Source of the DNA: Nonomuraea endophytica
GTDB taxonomy: Bacteria; Actinomycetota; Actinomycetes; Streptosporangiales; Streptosporangiaceae
Reading direction: 5' to 3'
NCBI RefSeq assembly: GCF_014203235.1
Contig: NZ_JACHIN010000007.1
Coordinates: 408,560-472,559 of the forward strand
Length of the DNA: 64,000 bases
Shown: piece after piece, positions 7,894 through 16,708 of the stretch
Layout of the letters: every line of letters starts with the position of its first letter
How positions within the stretch are numbered: position 1 is the stretch's first letter
Translations under genes and position numbers: made by a program
Notes under the pieces: generated by a model
What the model saw: only the letters and a program-made list of their open reading frames with translations
Database searches by the model: none
What the model was told of the DNA's origin: nothing

Positions 7894-8667
7894 TTAGGCG
7901 GGGCGCTTGGCCACGGCGGCCCAGCCGAGGGGGGCGAAGCGGCTCAGGATGTGCGGGGAGATGAAGTGGTCGGGGGTCAGTACGTCGTAGGGGCCGAAGA
8001 AGCGGCGGATGTCCGACACCGTGCGGGGGTAGACGCCTGAGCTGGCGCGGGAGTAAACCTCGCGGACCGAGTCCGTGTCCGAGCTGCGCTTCTCCTGCAT
8101 GGACATGTGTGTGATCACCATGTGGCTGCCCGGCGGGAGCTTGTCGCGGAGCCGGGCGACGTCGTCGTACGGATCTTCGAGGAAGTGCAGGACGGCCACC
8201 ATCAGCAACGCCACCGGCTCCTCGAAGTCGATCAGCGTGGTGTCGGCCACCTTGGCCCAGAGCGTATCGGGATCGCGCAGGTCGGCCTCGACCATGGCCA
8301 CGGTGGGGGTGTTGGCGAGCAGGGCGCGGCCGTGGACGCAGACGATCGGGTCGTTGTCGACGTAGACCGTGCGGGCCGTCTTGTCGACAGAGTGGGCCAC
8401 CTCGTGAACGTTCCGCTGAGTCGGCAGGCCCGCCCCGACGTCGATGAACTGCCGGATCCCCGCCTCATCGGCCAGATACCGAACGGCGTTGCCGAGGAAC
8501 TCGCGGTTGAGCTGCACGCCTTCCCGGGACTCGGGGAACGATTTGAGTATCTGCTCAGCGGCCTCACGGTCGGCGGCGAAGTTGTCCTTGCCACCGAGCA
8601 TGTAGTCATAAATCCGGGCAACATTCGGCGTGTGAACGTCTATGCCCGCGGGAGCCCGCTCGCTCAT
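7894..8667 (-). CDS. SAM-dependent methyltransferase, DUF574 family
   Basis: The 257-residue protein belongs to the S-adenosyl-methyltransferase family (DUF574) that is expanded in Streptosporangiaceae and Streptomyces. Signatures are the N-terminal ARIYDYMLGGKDNFAADREA, the SAM-binding QFIDVGAGLPTQRNVHEVA (about residues 78-96), VYVDNDPIVCVHGRALL, and LLMVAVLHFLED. Substrates of the family are unknown. ATG 8667 is chosen over an upstream in-frame start because GGGAGGAG lies 6 nt before it. It is monocistronic and reads away from the tandem-repeat region. A paralog lies at 44382-45173. Confidence 0.88.
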   Translation of the reverse strand: MSERAPAGIDVHTPNVARIYDYMLGGKDNFAADREAAEQILKSFPESREGVQLNREFLGNAVRYLADEAGIRQFIDVGAGLPTQRNVHEVAHSVDKTARTVYVDNDPIVCVHGRALLANTPTVAMVEADLRDPDTLWAKVADTTLIDFEEPVALLMVAVLHFLEDPYDDVARLRDKLPPGSHMVITHMSMQEKRSSDTDSVREVYSRASSGVYPRTVSDIRRFFGPYDVLTPDHFISPHILSRFAPLGWAAVAKRPA

Positions 8668-8984
8668 CGTTCTCCTCCCGTGCCGGCCAAGGGCACCGGC
8701 AACCACATTGGCGCAGAGACTATCGCACGCCACCCCGTCCACACCCCCTCCACCCAGGTACAGCCCACCCCCGCCCCACCCCCCAACCCGCCGACCCGCC
8801 GACCCGCCGACCGGCCCAACGCAACGGACCTACTGCTCCGCCGCTCCACGCCCCCGCCGCCGCGCCCTCACCTCCTCACGGCGTCGCGGCACCGCTGTCT
8901 CACCCCTCACGGCGTCGCGGCCTCGCTGCGTCGCGGTATCGCGACCTCACCCGCTCACGACGTCGCGGCATAGCGGCATCGCCG

Positions 8985-9056
8985 CCTCACGACCTCACGA
9001 CCTCACGACCTCACGACCTCACGACCTCACGACCTCACGACCTCACGACCTCACGG
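8985..9056. repeat. 8-bp tandem repeat CCTCACGA
   Basis: Eight perfect copies of CCTCACGA (8985-9048) are followed by CCTCACGG. The array lies in the 874-bp gap 8668-9541, which is otherwise C-rich with many copies of CTCACGRC and GTCGCGG motifs and holds no credible gene. Confidence 0.95.
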
Positions 9057-9090
9057 TGTCGCGGTGTCGCGGCCTCACGGCGTCGCGGCG

Positions 9091-9285
9091 CCGCCGCCTC
9101 ACGGCATCGCAGCATCGCCGCCTCACGGCATCGCAGCATCGCCGCCTCACGGCATCGCAGCATCGCCGCCTCACGGCATCGCAGCATCGCCGCCTCACGG
9201 CATTGCAGCATCGCCGCCTCACGGCATCGCGGTGTCGCGGTGTCGCGGTGTCGCGGTGTCGCGGTGTGGCGGTGTGGCGGACCTA
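9091..9285. repeat. 24-bp tandem repeat and flanking 8-bp array
   Basis: Units of CCTCACGGCATCGCAGCATC plus GCCG (24 bp) start at 9097, 9121, 9145, 9169 and 9193, the last with one change, then a partial copy at 9217. They run into about six copies of the 8-bp GTGTCGCG/GTGTGGCG (9229-9279). Both arrays share the CCTCACGG and GTCGCGG words with the neighbouring 8-bp array, suggesting one origin. All three frames are open on both strands, so the apparent ORFs mean nothing. Confidence 0.95.
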
Positions 9286-9541
9286 ACCCAGCCGTGACGG
9301 CGTCACGGCGTCTCGGCACTGGTAGAGGTCGCATCAGCCGGGACACGGCCCATGGCTCTTTCGCCAGCAAGGCAGCGCCGTCCGGGGGCCGGTGATCCAC
9401 AAGCGAGCGACGAAGACGATCGCCGGGAGGCAAGGTGCACGAGCCGATCTGTCCGCCGAAGACCCTCACGGCACCGTGCCGCTGCGCCCGAAGAGGTCGT
9501 GGCCGACGTAGGCGCGCGAGCCGTACCGGATGGGCGGGGGT

Positions 9542-10495
9542 TCAGGCGGCGGTCAGGTAGGTGATCGGGGTGGCGCCCTGGGTGGAGCAGAGCCAGTCGT
9601 TCAGGGTTCCGGTGAAGTCGGAGGGCGGGCCTACCTTCAGGCAGGTGATCTGGCCGGAACCCGGAGCTGGGCCGACTTTCAGGCGGCGGATTGAGCCGGG
9701 GGTCTCGCAGGGGGTCAGGCGGACGCCGAACGACTGGCGGTCGGAGAAGAGGGCGTGGTCGTGGATGCGCAGGTGGTCGTCGATGGTGCGTTCGCGGGCC
9801 TCGGGGTTGGCCGACAGGAAGGCCAGGTGGTCGGTCAGGAGGCGCTGGGCCACGGCGCGCAGCAGGTTGATGGCGCACAGATTGTGGGCGCAGGCGGCGC
9901 CGTCGAGGGTGATCTCGGGGAGGGCGAAGCGGCGCAGGCCCCGTGAGGTCACGCGCAGGCAGTCGCAGGCTCGGGTGTCGGCGGGGTTCCAGGGTGGGCA
10001 GGTTGCCGTGTCGTGGACGTCTACGCTCCAGCCCAGCCAGTCGTCGGTCAGACGGAACGAGGACGGCTCGCCGGCACATCGGGCGCAGGACGGCAGGGCA
10101 TAGCCGACCAGCGGGTCCACCACCATGCCCGTGCACTCCTCGGCTATGGCTCGTGCGGCGGCCCTTGCCACCTGGAGGCTCGCCGGTAGTGCCTGTGGTG
10201 GTGCGGTGCTGGAGACCACGACGTGCTGGCGGGTACGGCGCAGCAGCCGGCGTTCATCCACGGTGAGGTCTACTCCGCCGGGTCGCCACTGGGCGGTGCT
10301 GTGGGTCAACGTCAGCAGCGGGGTGCCCAGCGCCGCCATCGCGGCTCGTCTGTGGGGTCTGCCGATGCGCCACGGCAGCATGCCCTCGATGTCGAAGCGC
10401 AGACGTTCGATGGCCACCACGAACAGGGCCGTCAGGGACGCGGGCACGGGGAAGGTGATCTGCACGGTGGGCCTCCGGAAGAACGGTGAGGCCAT
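9542..10495 (-). CDS. cysteine-containing protein of unknown function
   Basis: This 317-residue protein is not one I recognise. It has a beta-like N-terminus (TVQITFPVPASLTALFVVAI) and basic central segments (DERRLLRRTRQHVVV). It then has a cluster of cysteines: CARC near residue 166, a TCPPW motif, CDC near 201, and CAHN. These could form one or two metal sites. The C-terminus is rich in Gly/Pro. There is no signal peptide. I place the start at ATG 10495 because everything upstream in frame is translated low-complexity tandem repeat; no good ribosome site supports any start. Third-position GC is normal. It is flanked by repeats on both sides and has no evident operon partner. Confidence 0.5.
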   Translation of the reverse strand: MASPFFRRPTVQITFPVPASLTALFVVAIERLRFDIEGMLPWRIGRPHRRAAMAALGTPLLTLTHSTAQWRPGGVDLTVDERRLLRRTRQHVVVSSTAPPQALPASLQVARAAARAIAEECTGMVVDPLVGYALPSCARCAGEPSSFRLTDDWLGWSVDVHDTATCPPWNPADTRACDCLRVTSRGLRRFALPEITLDGAACAHNLCAINLLRAVAQRLLTDHLAFLSANPEARERTIDDHLRIHDHALFSDRQSFGVRLTPCETPGSIRRLKVGPAPGSGQITCLKVGPPSDFTGTLNDWLCSTQGATPITYLTAA

Positions 10496-10576
10496 CAGGG
10501 TGCCGAGGGGCGGGGGCGGGAGGAGGGGGCGAACGGGGTTCTGTGGAAAGGGCAGCCCCGATGGCGGCCACGCTGT

Positions 10577-10748
10577 GGAAAAGGCAGCCTCACCGTGAAA
10601 GGCAACCTCGCTGTGGAATTGGCAGCCTCGCCGTAGAGGGAGCCTCACCGTAGAAGCAGCCTCGCCATAGAGGGAGCCTCTCCGCAGAGGCAGCCTCGCC
10701 ATAGAGGGAGCCTCGCCGCAGAGGCAGCCTCGCCGTGGAAAGGCCTCT
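10577..10748. repeat. degenerate tandem array with GCAGCCTCGCC units
   Basis: About nine units of 17-19 bp alternate between CAGCCTCGCCATAGAG-like and GGAGCCTCGCCGCAGAG-like forms, giving a 34-bp higher-order period clearest at 10658-10740. It fills much of the 449-bp gap between the unknown gene and the oligopeptide operon terminator; the rest holds no gene. Confidence 0.8.
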
Positions 10749-10893
10749 GACAGCACAGCTCCGCTGCAGAAGGAGCGGCGCAGAAGCCCGGCCGTGGCAG
10801 AACTACCGGCAGGACTACCGGCAGGCCAGAACGCGGGCGCGGGCGGCGCCGACGTCGTAGAGGAAGGTCCCACCGTAATAGAGGCACAGCAAA

Positions 10894-10924
10894 GGGCCCC
10901 GGCCGGACAACCCGGCCAGGGCCC
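10894..10924 (-). terminator. terminator of the oligopeptide ABC operon
   Basis: A 13-bp inverted repeat with one G-T-compatible mismatch (arms 10894-10906 and 10912-10924, five-base loop) lies 20 bp beyond the stop of the binding-protein gene. On the minus strand it is followed by TTTGC. Confidence 0.8.
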
Positions 10925-10944
10925 CAAGCAGACCAGTCAGGCAG

Positions 10945-12651
10945 CTACTTCTTCAGCCCGACAGCAGTCCAGTCACGGTCCGAGAACCCGAACGCGCCAT
11001 AGTTGGCCAGCCCAGCCTTGGCAGCCACGATGTTCGGCCGCTGGAACAACGGCAGCACACCAGCCTGGTCCCAAATCAGCTGGTCCACCTTGTTACCAAG
11101 CTCAACTGCCTTGGCCGGGTCAATCTCCGAGGCAGCCGCGTCCATGGCAGCGTCCAGCTCAGCCGACCCCACCCGGGTGAAGTTGTTGTTGAACAGCTTC
11201 GAGTCCGGCGGGTTGCCGTACAGCTGGAACAGGTTGCCCAGCGGGAACGGCGTGCCCTCCCACACGAACGGCGTCACGTCGAAGTCACCCTCGTTGATCC
11301 GGTCGAAGAACTTGTCCGGAACAGCCGCGTCCAGGGTCACCTTGACCCCGATCTCCTTGAGCATGGCCTGGGTGAGCTCACCCTCCTGCTTCGCCACGGC
11401 CAGGTCGGCCGAGTACATGAAGCGGATGTTCAGCTCCTTGCCGTCCTTCTTGCGGACGTCGCCCTCAAGCTTCCAGCCAGCAGCGTCGAGAAGCTGCTTG
11501 GCCTTGTCGGGGTTGTAGGTGTTCAGCCCGCCCGAGTTGTCCTGGTAGCCCTTCTGGGTGTTCACGTAGACGTGGTTGTCCTGGGGCTGCATCGGCCAGT
11601 CCAGACCCTGGAGGTCCGACTGGAGGATGGGCGTGCGGTTGATGCCCATGAAGATGGCGTGGCGGACGTTCTTGTCCTTAAGCGCCTCGGATGCGCCGTT
11701 GAAGGTGAAGTGACGCCAGATCGGACCGGCGGCCTTGCGCAGGTCGGCGCCGGCGACGTCCTTGGCCTGCTGGTACTTGGCGCCGTCGGCGCCGATGACC
11801 ACGGCGTCGATCTCGCCGTTGGCGAAGGCCGGGACGTGACCGGACAGGTCGATGGCGCGGAAGACGACCGACTCGAGCTTCGCCTTGCGGCCCCACCACT
11901 TGTCGTCGCGGACCGCGGTGACGGTCTTCGCGGTCTGGTCGATCTTGCCGAGCTTGAACGGCCCCGCGGTGACCGGGATCTTGTTCAGGTAGCCCTTGTT
12001 GAAGCCCTCGGCGGTCTTGTTGATCGACGCCGGGAACAGCGGGCTGAACAGGCCCTGCCAGGCCGGCCAGACCTTGGAGAACTTGACGATGACGTCCTTG
12101 TCGGTGGCGCCCTTCTCCACCGACTGGATGCGGTCGTAGCCGTCGGGCGAGGAGATCAGGTAGTCCTTGTTCTTGCCGTTCAGGGCCTTCCACTGGGCCT
12201 CGAAGTCCGCGAAGCCGATCGGCTCGCCGTCGGACCAGGCGGCCTTTTCGTTGATCTTGTACGTGACGGTCTGCTTGCCGTCGACGACCTCGGACTTCCA
12301 CTCGGAGATGTAGTCCGGGTTGTTGGTGACCTGACCCTTTTCATCGCTGATGCTGATGAACGGCATCATCGGGTAGATGGCGTCACGCACATCGCCCTTG
12401 GTGCCCTGCGTCTGGTTGTAGTTCCACTGCGTCTGCCAGGACTGCAGCGCCAGCTTCACCGTGCCGCCGTCCGGGACCTGCTCGTACGGCGTCTCGTTGA
12501 TCGACACCTCCGGCAGCGCGGCGGCCTGCTGCTGGGCCTGCTGCGACTGCTCGGCACTGGGCTTCTTGGCGTCGCCGCCACCACCGCCACAGGCCGCGAC
12601 GGCCATGGCGAGGACCGCGAGTCCAGCCGCTGCCCGGTAACGAACCTTCAC
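10945..12651 (-). CDS. oligopeptide ABC transporter substrate-binding lipoprotein
   Basis: The 568-residue extracytoplasmic receptor captures peptides (or another DppA/OppA-type ligand) for the adjacent importer. It has a lipoprotein signal (residues 1-21, lipobox ending VAAC, Cys21) and then a Gly/Ser/Gln-rich linker. The SBP_bac_5 fold is shown by WSDGEPIGFADFEAQW, by LRKAAGPIWRHFTFNGASEA, and by KDKNVRHAIFMGINR. The start is GTG 12651 with GGAGGAAAA directly upstream, and the codon overlaps the ATPase stop (GTGA). It is the last gene of the permease-permease-ATPase-receptor operon, an order with the receptor at the end, and is followed by a strong terminator. Confidence 0.92.
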   Translation of the reverse strand: MKVRYRAAAGLAVLAMAVAACGGGGGDAKKPSAEQSQQAQQQAAALPEVSINETPYEQVPDGGTVKLALQSWQTQWNYNQTQGTKGDVRDAIYPMMPFISISDEKGQVTNNPDYISEWKSEVVDGKQTVTYKINEKAAWSDGEPIGFADFEAQWKALNGKNKDYLISSPDGYDRIQSVEKGATDKDVIVKFSKVWPAWQGLFSPLFPASINKTAEGFNKGYLNKIPVTAGPFKLGKIDQTAKTVTAVRDDKWWGRKAKLESVVFRAIDLSGHVPAFANGEIDAVVIGADGAKYQQAKDVAGADLRKAAGPIWRHFTFNGASEALKDKNVRHAIFMGINRTPILQSDLQGLDWPMQPQDNHVYVNTQKGYQDNSGGLNTYNPDKAKQLLDAAGWKLEGDVRKKDGKELNIRFMYSADLAVAKQEGELTQAMLKEIGVKVTLDAAVPDKFFDRINEGDFDVTPFVWEGTPFPLGNLFQLYGNPPDSKLFNNNFTRVGSAELDAAMDAAASEIDPAKAVELGNKVDQLIWDQAGVLPLFQRPNIVAAKAGLANYGAFGFSDRDWTAVGLKK

Positions 12652-14717
12652 TTTTCCTCCTGATCGTCCGAGGCCGTGATGACCTCGATCTCCTCCGCGT
12701 AGTGGCAGGCGGCACCGTGGTCGACGGCGTTCGCGAGCCGAACAACTGAGGGCTCTTCATCGACGCACCGCCGCCGCTCGGCCTCGCTGAGGCGGGCGAA
12801 CTTGGGGCAGCGGGTGCGGAACCGGCAACCCGATGGCGGGTCGGCCGGGCTGGGCAGGTCGCCTTCGAGCAGGATGCGCTTGCGTGTGCGCTCCATCTCG
12901 GGGTCGGGCAGCGGGATCGCTGACAGCAGCGCCTGCGTGTAGGGGTGGGCCGGGCGGTCGTAGACGTTCTCGACGGTGCCGATCTCGGCGATCCGGCCGA
13001 GGTACATGACGGCGACGCGGTCGGCGAGGTGCCGTACCACGGCCAGGTCGTGCGCCACGAACAGGTAGGACAGCCCGAGCGTGTTCTTCAGCTCCTCCAG
13101 CAGGTTGATGACACCGGCCTGGATGGAGACGTCGAGGGCGGAGACCGGCTCGTCGAGGACGAGCATCTTCGGCTCCAGGGCGAGCGCGCGGGCGATGCCG
13201 ATGCGCTGGCGCTGGCCGCCGGAGAAGTGCTGCGGGTAGCGCTCGGCGTAGCTCGGGTCGAGGCCGACCAGCGTGAGCAGTTCGGCCACGCGCTGGTCGA
13301 CGTTCTTGCGGCCGTGGGCGCGCAGCGGCTCGGCGACGATGTCGCCGACCGGCATGCGCGGGTCGAGCGCGGCCATCGGGTCCTGGAAGACGATCTGCAG
13401 GTCGCCGCGGAGCGCCTTGCGGTCCTCCTTGCCGAGCTTGCCGCTGTCCTTGCCGAGCACGACGATGCGGCCGCTCTGCGGCGGCTCCAGCTGCATGATC
13501 TGCTGGAGCGTGGTCGTCTTGCCGCAGCCCGACTCGCCGACCAGCGCCAGCGTCTCGCCTTCGGCGATGTCGAAGCTGATGCCGTCCACGGCGTGCACGG
13601 TGCCGACGCGGCGCTTGAAGACCGCGCCCTTCATCAGCGGGTAGTGCCGGATGAGGTCGTTGAGCTCCAGCACCGTGGGACGCTGCTCGCGCGGGATGCG
13701 CACCACGTCGTTCGGCGGGATCACCGGGACGGGGAAGACGTCGGCGCCGGTCAGGCCCTTGTGCTCGATCTCGCGCGAGCGGATGCAGGCCACGTGCCGC
13801 CCGCCGCCGATCTCGGTGAGCGGCGGCTCCTCGTCGTCGCAGGCGTCGATCTTCATCGGGCAGCGCGGCGCGAACGGGCAGCCGGGCGGCAGCGCCGCCG
13901 GGGAGGGCGGGTTGCCCTCGATGGGGACCAGCGGTCCTTCCTCGCCGTCGATCCGCGGGATCGAAGCGAGAAGTCCCATCGTGTACGGCATGCGCGGCCG
14001 GTAGTAGAGCTCGTCCACCGGCCCCTGCTCGACCGGCTTGCCCGCGTACATGACGAGCACCCGGTCGGCCATGCCGGCGATGACGCCCAGGTCGTGGGTG
14101 ATCATCACGATGCCGGCGCCGGTCTCCCGCTGCGCGGTCTTGAGCACCTCCAGCACCTGGGCCTGGATCGTGACGTCCAGGGCGGTGGTGGGCTCGTCGC
14201 AGATCAGCAGGTCGGGGTCGTTGGCGATGGCCATGGCGATCATGGCGCGCTGGCGCATGCCGCCGGAGAACTCGTGCGGGAACGCCTTGGCCCGCACGCC
14301 GGGGTGCGGGATGCCGACCAGGTCGAGCAGTTCGACGGCCCTGCGCGCGGCCTTGTCCTTACCCACCTTCTGGTGGATGCGGACGGCTTCGGCGATCTGG
14401 TCGCCGATGGTGTAGACGGGGGTGAAGGCCGACAGCGGATCCTGGAAGATCATGCTGATCGTCTTGCCGCGTACCTTGATCTGGTCGTCTTCCGGCATGC
14501 CGAGCAGTTCGCGGCCGTGCAGCTTCACCGAGCCGCTGACGACGGCGTTGCGCGGCAGCAGGCCCATGACGGCCAGGGAGGTCACGGACTTGCCCGAGCC
14601 GGATTCACCGACGATGCCGAGCACTTCGCCGCGTGAGACGGAGTAGTTGACGCCGCGGACGGCCTCGATGCCGCCGGGGAAGGTGACGGTGAGGTCCTTC
14701 ACCTCGAGGATGCTCAT
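12648..14717 (-). CDS. fused OppD-OppF-type ABC ATPase
   Basis: A single 689-residue protein carries both nucleotide-binding domains of an oligopeptide importer, normally two genes. Domain 1 has Walker A GESGSGKS (about residues 36-43), signature SGGMRQR and Walker B LLICDEP; domain 2 has GESGCGKT (about 393-400), SGGQRQR and MLVLDEP. Each domain ends in the oligo_HPY Cys-rich extension (CPFAPRCPMKIDACDDEEPP and CRFRTRCPKFARLSEAERRR). ATG 14717 overlaps the stop of the upstream permease (ATGA). It is membrane-associated on the cytoplasmic side. The fusion is known in some actinobacterial Dpp systems. Confidence 0.93.
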   Translation of the reverse strand: MSILEVKDLTVTFPGGIEAVRGVNYSVSRGEVLGIVGESGSGKSVTSLAVMGLLPRNAVVSGSVKLHGRELLGMPEDDQIKVRGKTISMIFQDPLSAFTPVYTIGDQIAEAVRIHQKVGKDKAARRAVELLDLVGIPHPGVRAKAFPHEFSGGMRQRAMIAMAIANDPDLLICDEPTTALDVTIQAQVLEVLKTAQRETGAGIVMITHDLGVIAGMADRVLVMYAGKPVEQGPVDELYYRPRMPYTMGLLASIPRIDGEEGPLVPIEGNPPSPAALPPGCPFAPRCPMKIDACDDEEPPLTEIGGGRHVACIRSREIEHKGLTGADVFPVPVIPPNDVVRIPREQRPTVLELNDLIRHYPLMKGAVFKRRVGTVHAVDGISFDIAEGETLALVGESGCGKTTTLQQIMQLEPPQSGRIVVLGKDSGKLGKEDRKALRGDLQIVFQDPMAALDPRMPVGDIVAEPLRAHGRKNVDQRVAELLTLVGLDPSYAERYPQHFSGGQRQRIGIARALALEPKMLVLDEPVSALDVSIQAGVINLLEELKNTLGLSYLFVAHDLAVVRHLADRVAVMYLGRIAEIGTVENVYDRPAHPYTQALLSAIPLPDPEMERTRKRILLEGDLPSPADPPSGCRFRTRCPKFARLSEAERRRCVDEEPSVVRLANAVDHGAACHYAEEIEVITASDDQEEK

Positions 14718-15559
14718 GAGGTGCTCCCGGGGTCGAGCGCGTCGCGCAGGCCGTCGCCGATCAGGTTGACGCTGAGCACCAGCGCCACCAGGAGGCCCGC
14801 GGGGAAGAGGAAGAGCCACGGATAGGAGATGACCGTGCTGGGGCCGGAGCCGTCGGCGATCAGGGTGCCGAGGGAGACGTCGGGCGCCTGGACGCCGAAG
14901 CCGAAGAACGACAGCGAGGTCTCGCCGATGATGGCGCCGCTGACGTTCAGCGTGGCGTCGATGATCAGGAGCGACGACAGGTTCGGCAGCACGTGCCGCA
15001 GGATGATCCGCCAGCCGGGGATGCCCATGTACCTGGCGGCCAGCACGTATTCACGCTCGCGCAACGACAGCGTCATGCTGCGGACCACCCGGGAGGTGAT
15101 CATCCATCCGAACAGCGCGAGCAGCAGGACGAACAGCAGCCAGGTGCCGCCCTTGAGCCGCGGCGAGAGGATGGCGATGATCAGGAAGCTGGGCAGGACC
15201 AGCAGCAGGTCGACGCCCCACATGAGGATGCGGTCGACCCAGCCGCCGAAGTAGCCGGCGGCGGCGCCGACGAGGGCGGCGAGGCCGGTGGAGATCAGCG
15301 CCACGAGGAAGCCGATGACGAGCGACTTCTGCAGGCCGCGCAGCGTGTTGGCGAAGACGTCGCCGCCGGTCTGCGTGGTGCCCCACCAGTGGTCGGGCCC
15401 CGGGGGCTGCATGAAGGCCATGAAGTCCTTGTCGGACCAGTCGTAGGGGGCCACGAACGGACCCACGTAGGCCAGGATCAGCAGCAGGAGCACGCCGATG
15501 AGGCCGTAACGCGTCTGCTTGTTCTTGACCAGCCGTCGGAGAACGACCTTGCTACGCAT
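14714..15559 (-). CDS. oligopeptide ABC permease, OppC/DppC type
   Basis: The 281-residue inner-membrane permease is the second channel subunit of the importer. It has an N-terminal helix (residues about 17-35) with the OppC_N motif YGLIGVLLLLILAYVGPFVAP. A periplasmic segment contains WWGTTQTGGDVF, typical of the HxLGTDxxGRD region. The BPD_transp_1 core carries the docking loop EYVLAARYMGIPGWRIILRH (about 171-190). It starts 3 nt after the upstream permease stop and ends overlapping the ATPase start. Confidence 0.93.
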   Translation of the reverse strand: MRSKVVLRRLVKNKQTRYGLIGVLLLLILAYVGPFVAPYDWSDKDFMAFMQPPGPDHWWGTTQTGGDVFANTLRGLQKSLVIGFLVALISTGLAALVGAAAGYFGGWVDRILMWGVDLLLVLPSFLIIAILSPRLKGGTWLLFVLLLALFGWMITSRVVRSMTLSLREREYVLAARYMGIPGWRIILRHVLPNLSSLLIIDATLNVSGAIIGETSLSFFGFGVQAPDVSLGTLIADGSGPSTVISYPWLFLFPAGLLVALVLSVNLIGDGLRDALDPGSTS

Positions 15560-15562
15560 CTG

Positions 15563-16540
15563 TTAGCTCACCCGGACTCGGGGGTCGAGGGCGGCGACCG
15601 CCAGGTCGGACAGGAAACCGGCCACGAGGACGCAGGCCGCCGCGAAGGTGCTGACCGCCGCCACGGCGTTCACGTCGTGCTGGTTGATCGAGTCGACCAG
15701 CCAGGCGCCCATGCCGTGCCAGCCGAAGATCTTCTCGGTGAACGTGGCGCCGGTGAGCAGCGTGCCGAAGGCGAAGGCGAAGTAGGTCGCGGCGGGGATC
15801 AGCGCGGTGCGCAGCGCGTGCCTGAACAACGCGGTACGGCGCCGCAGCCCCTTGGCCATGGCCGTGCGGACGAAGTCCTGGCCGAGCACGTCGAGCATCA
15901 TGTTCCGCTGGATCCGGCTGTAGAAGGCGATCTGGCCGAGGCACAGCGAGATCGTCGGCAGGATCAGGTGGACGAGCCGGTTGGCGAACTGGTCCCAGCC
16001 GGTCAGTCCTGGCGAGTATTCGCCCACGAACTCGATCAGCTTCGACCCGGCGGCGTTGTTGAGCCCGGTCGCGGCGAGGATCAGCATCGTGGCCATGACG
16101 AAGACCGGCACCGCCATGATCACGAACGACGAGACGCCGATCACCCGATCGCTGAGTTTGTACTGGCGCACCGCGGCGAAGGCGCCGATGAGCACGCCGA
16201 GCCCGGAGCCCAGGATCGTTCCTATCAGCAGCAACCGCAGGCTGACGCCCACCCTGCGGCCCATCTCCTCGTTGACCGAGTCGCCTTCCCACGTCTGGCC
16301 GAAGTCGCCCTTGACCACCCCGGACACCCACGTGCCGTAGCGCTCGAGCAGCGGCTTCTTGGGGTTGAGGTTGTACTGGTCGAGCGTCTTGTCGATGGTC
16401 GCCTCGGGGACGGGAGGGTTACGTCCCTTGAAGTTGACCTGGGGGTTGAGACTCGACGCGGCGAGGAGGTAAGCCAGACTGGCCGCGATGGCGACCAGGA
16501 GCACGTTGATCGCCAACCTGCGCAGCAGGTACTTGCCCAT
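15563..16540 (-). CDS. oligopeptide ABC permease, OppB/DppB type
   Basis: The 325-residue first permease has one N-terminal helix starting MGKYLLRRLAINVLLVAI, then a periplasmic stretch with YNLNPKKPLLERYGTW. About five further helices follow, with the docking loop DFVRTAMAKGLRRRTALFRH at about 221-240. It is the first gene of the operon; ATG 16540 has GGAGGG 4 nt upstream. The 168 bp between it and the divergent-side treZ stop hold its promoter; no clear -35/-10 pair stood out. Together with the next three genes it forms a complete four-component peptide importer. Confidence 0.92.
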   Translation of the reverse strand: MGKYLLRRLAINVLLVAIAASLAYLLAASSLNPQVNFKGRNPPVPEATIDKTLDQYNLNPKKPLLERYGTWVSGVVKGDFGQTWEGDSVNEEMGRRVGVSLRLLLIGTILGSGLGVLIGAFAAVRQYKLSDRVIGVSSFVIMAVPVFVMATMLILAATGLNNAAGSKLIEFVGEYSPGLTGWDQFANRLVHLILPTISLCLGQIAFYSRIQRNMMLDVLGQDFVRTAMAKGLRRRTALFRHALRTALIPAATYFAFAFGTLLTGATFTEKIFGWHGMGAWLVDSINQHDVNAVAAVSTFAAACVLVAGFLSDLAVAALDPRVRVS

Positions 16541-16708
16541 TACCCTCCGTTCGCGCTGAACGGGGGCCAGAAGGTCCTGGGGTGGAGAGATCGCCCCCGC
16601 AACGAAAAGGCCGTTCCGCGTTGTGAGAAACCACTTGACGCATCAGTCACGGCCGAAGCGCAGAATATCTGGCGAAACGTAACAGTCCGCAACGGGGCAG
16701 AGTAACGG

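Noticed and set aside
8985..9285. Possible CRISPR array
   Set aside because: Units are contiguous without unique spacers, and no cas gene is in the window.
9035..9469. Frames encoding repeated MLRCREAA-like or HGIAASPP-like peptides
   Set aside because: They arise from 8- and 24-bp tandem repeats, which keep all frames open; no start signal is present.
10496..10927. N-terminal extension of the Cys-containing unknown protein
   Set aside because: It would translate the degenerate tandem array into low-complexity peptide.
12945..14636. A long open frame antisense to the fused OppDF gene
   Set aside because: The composition is rich in His/Arg/Gln/Val as expected from the reverse strand of GC-rich genes; the minus-strand ATPase is certain.
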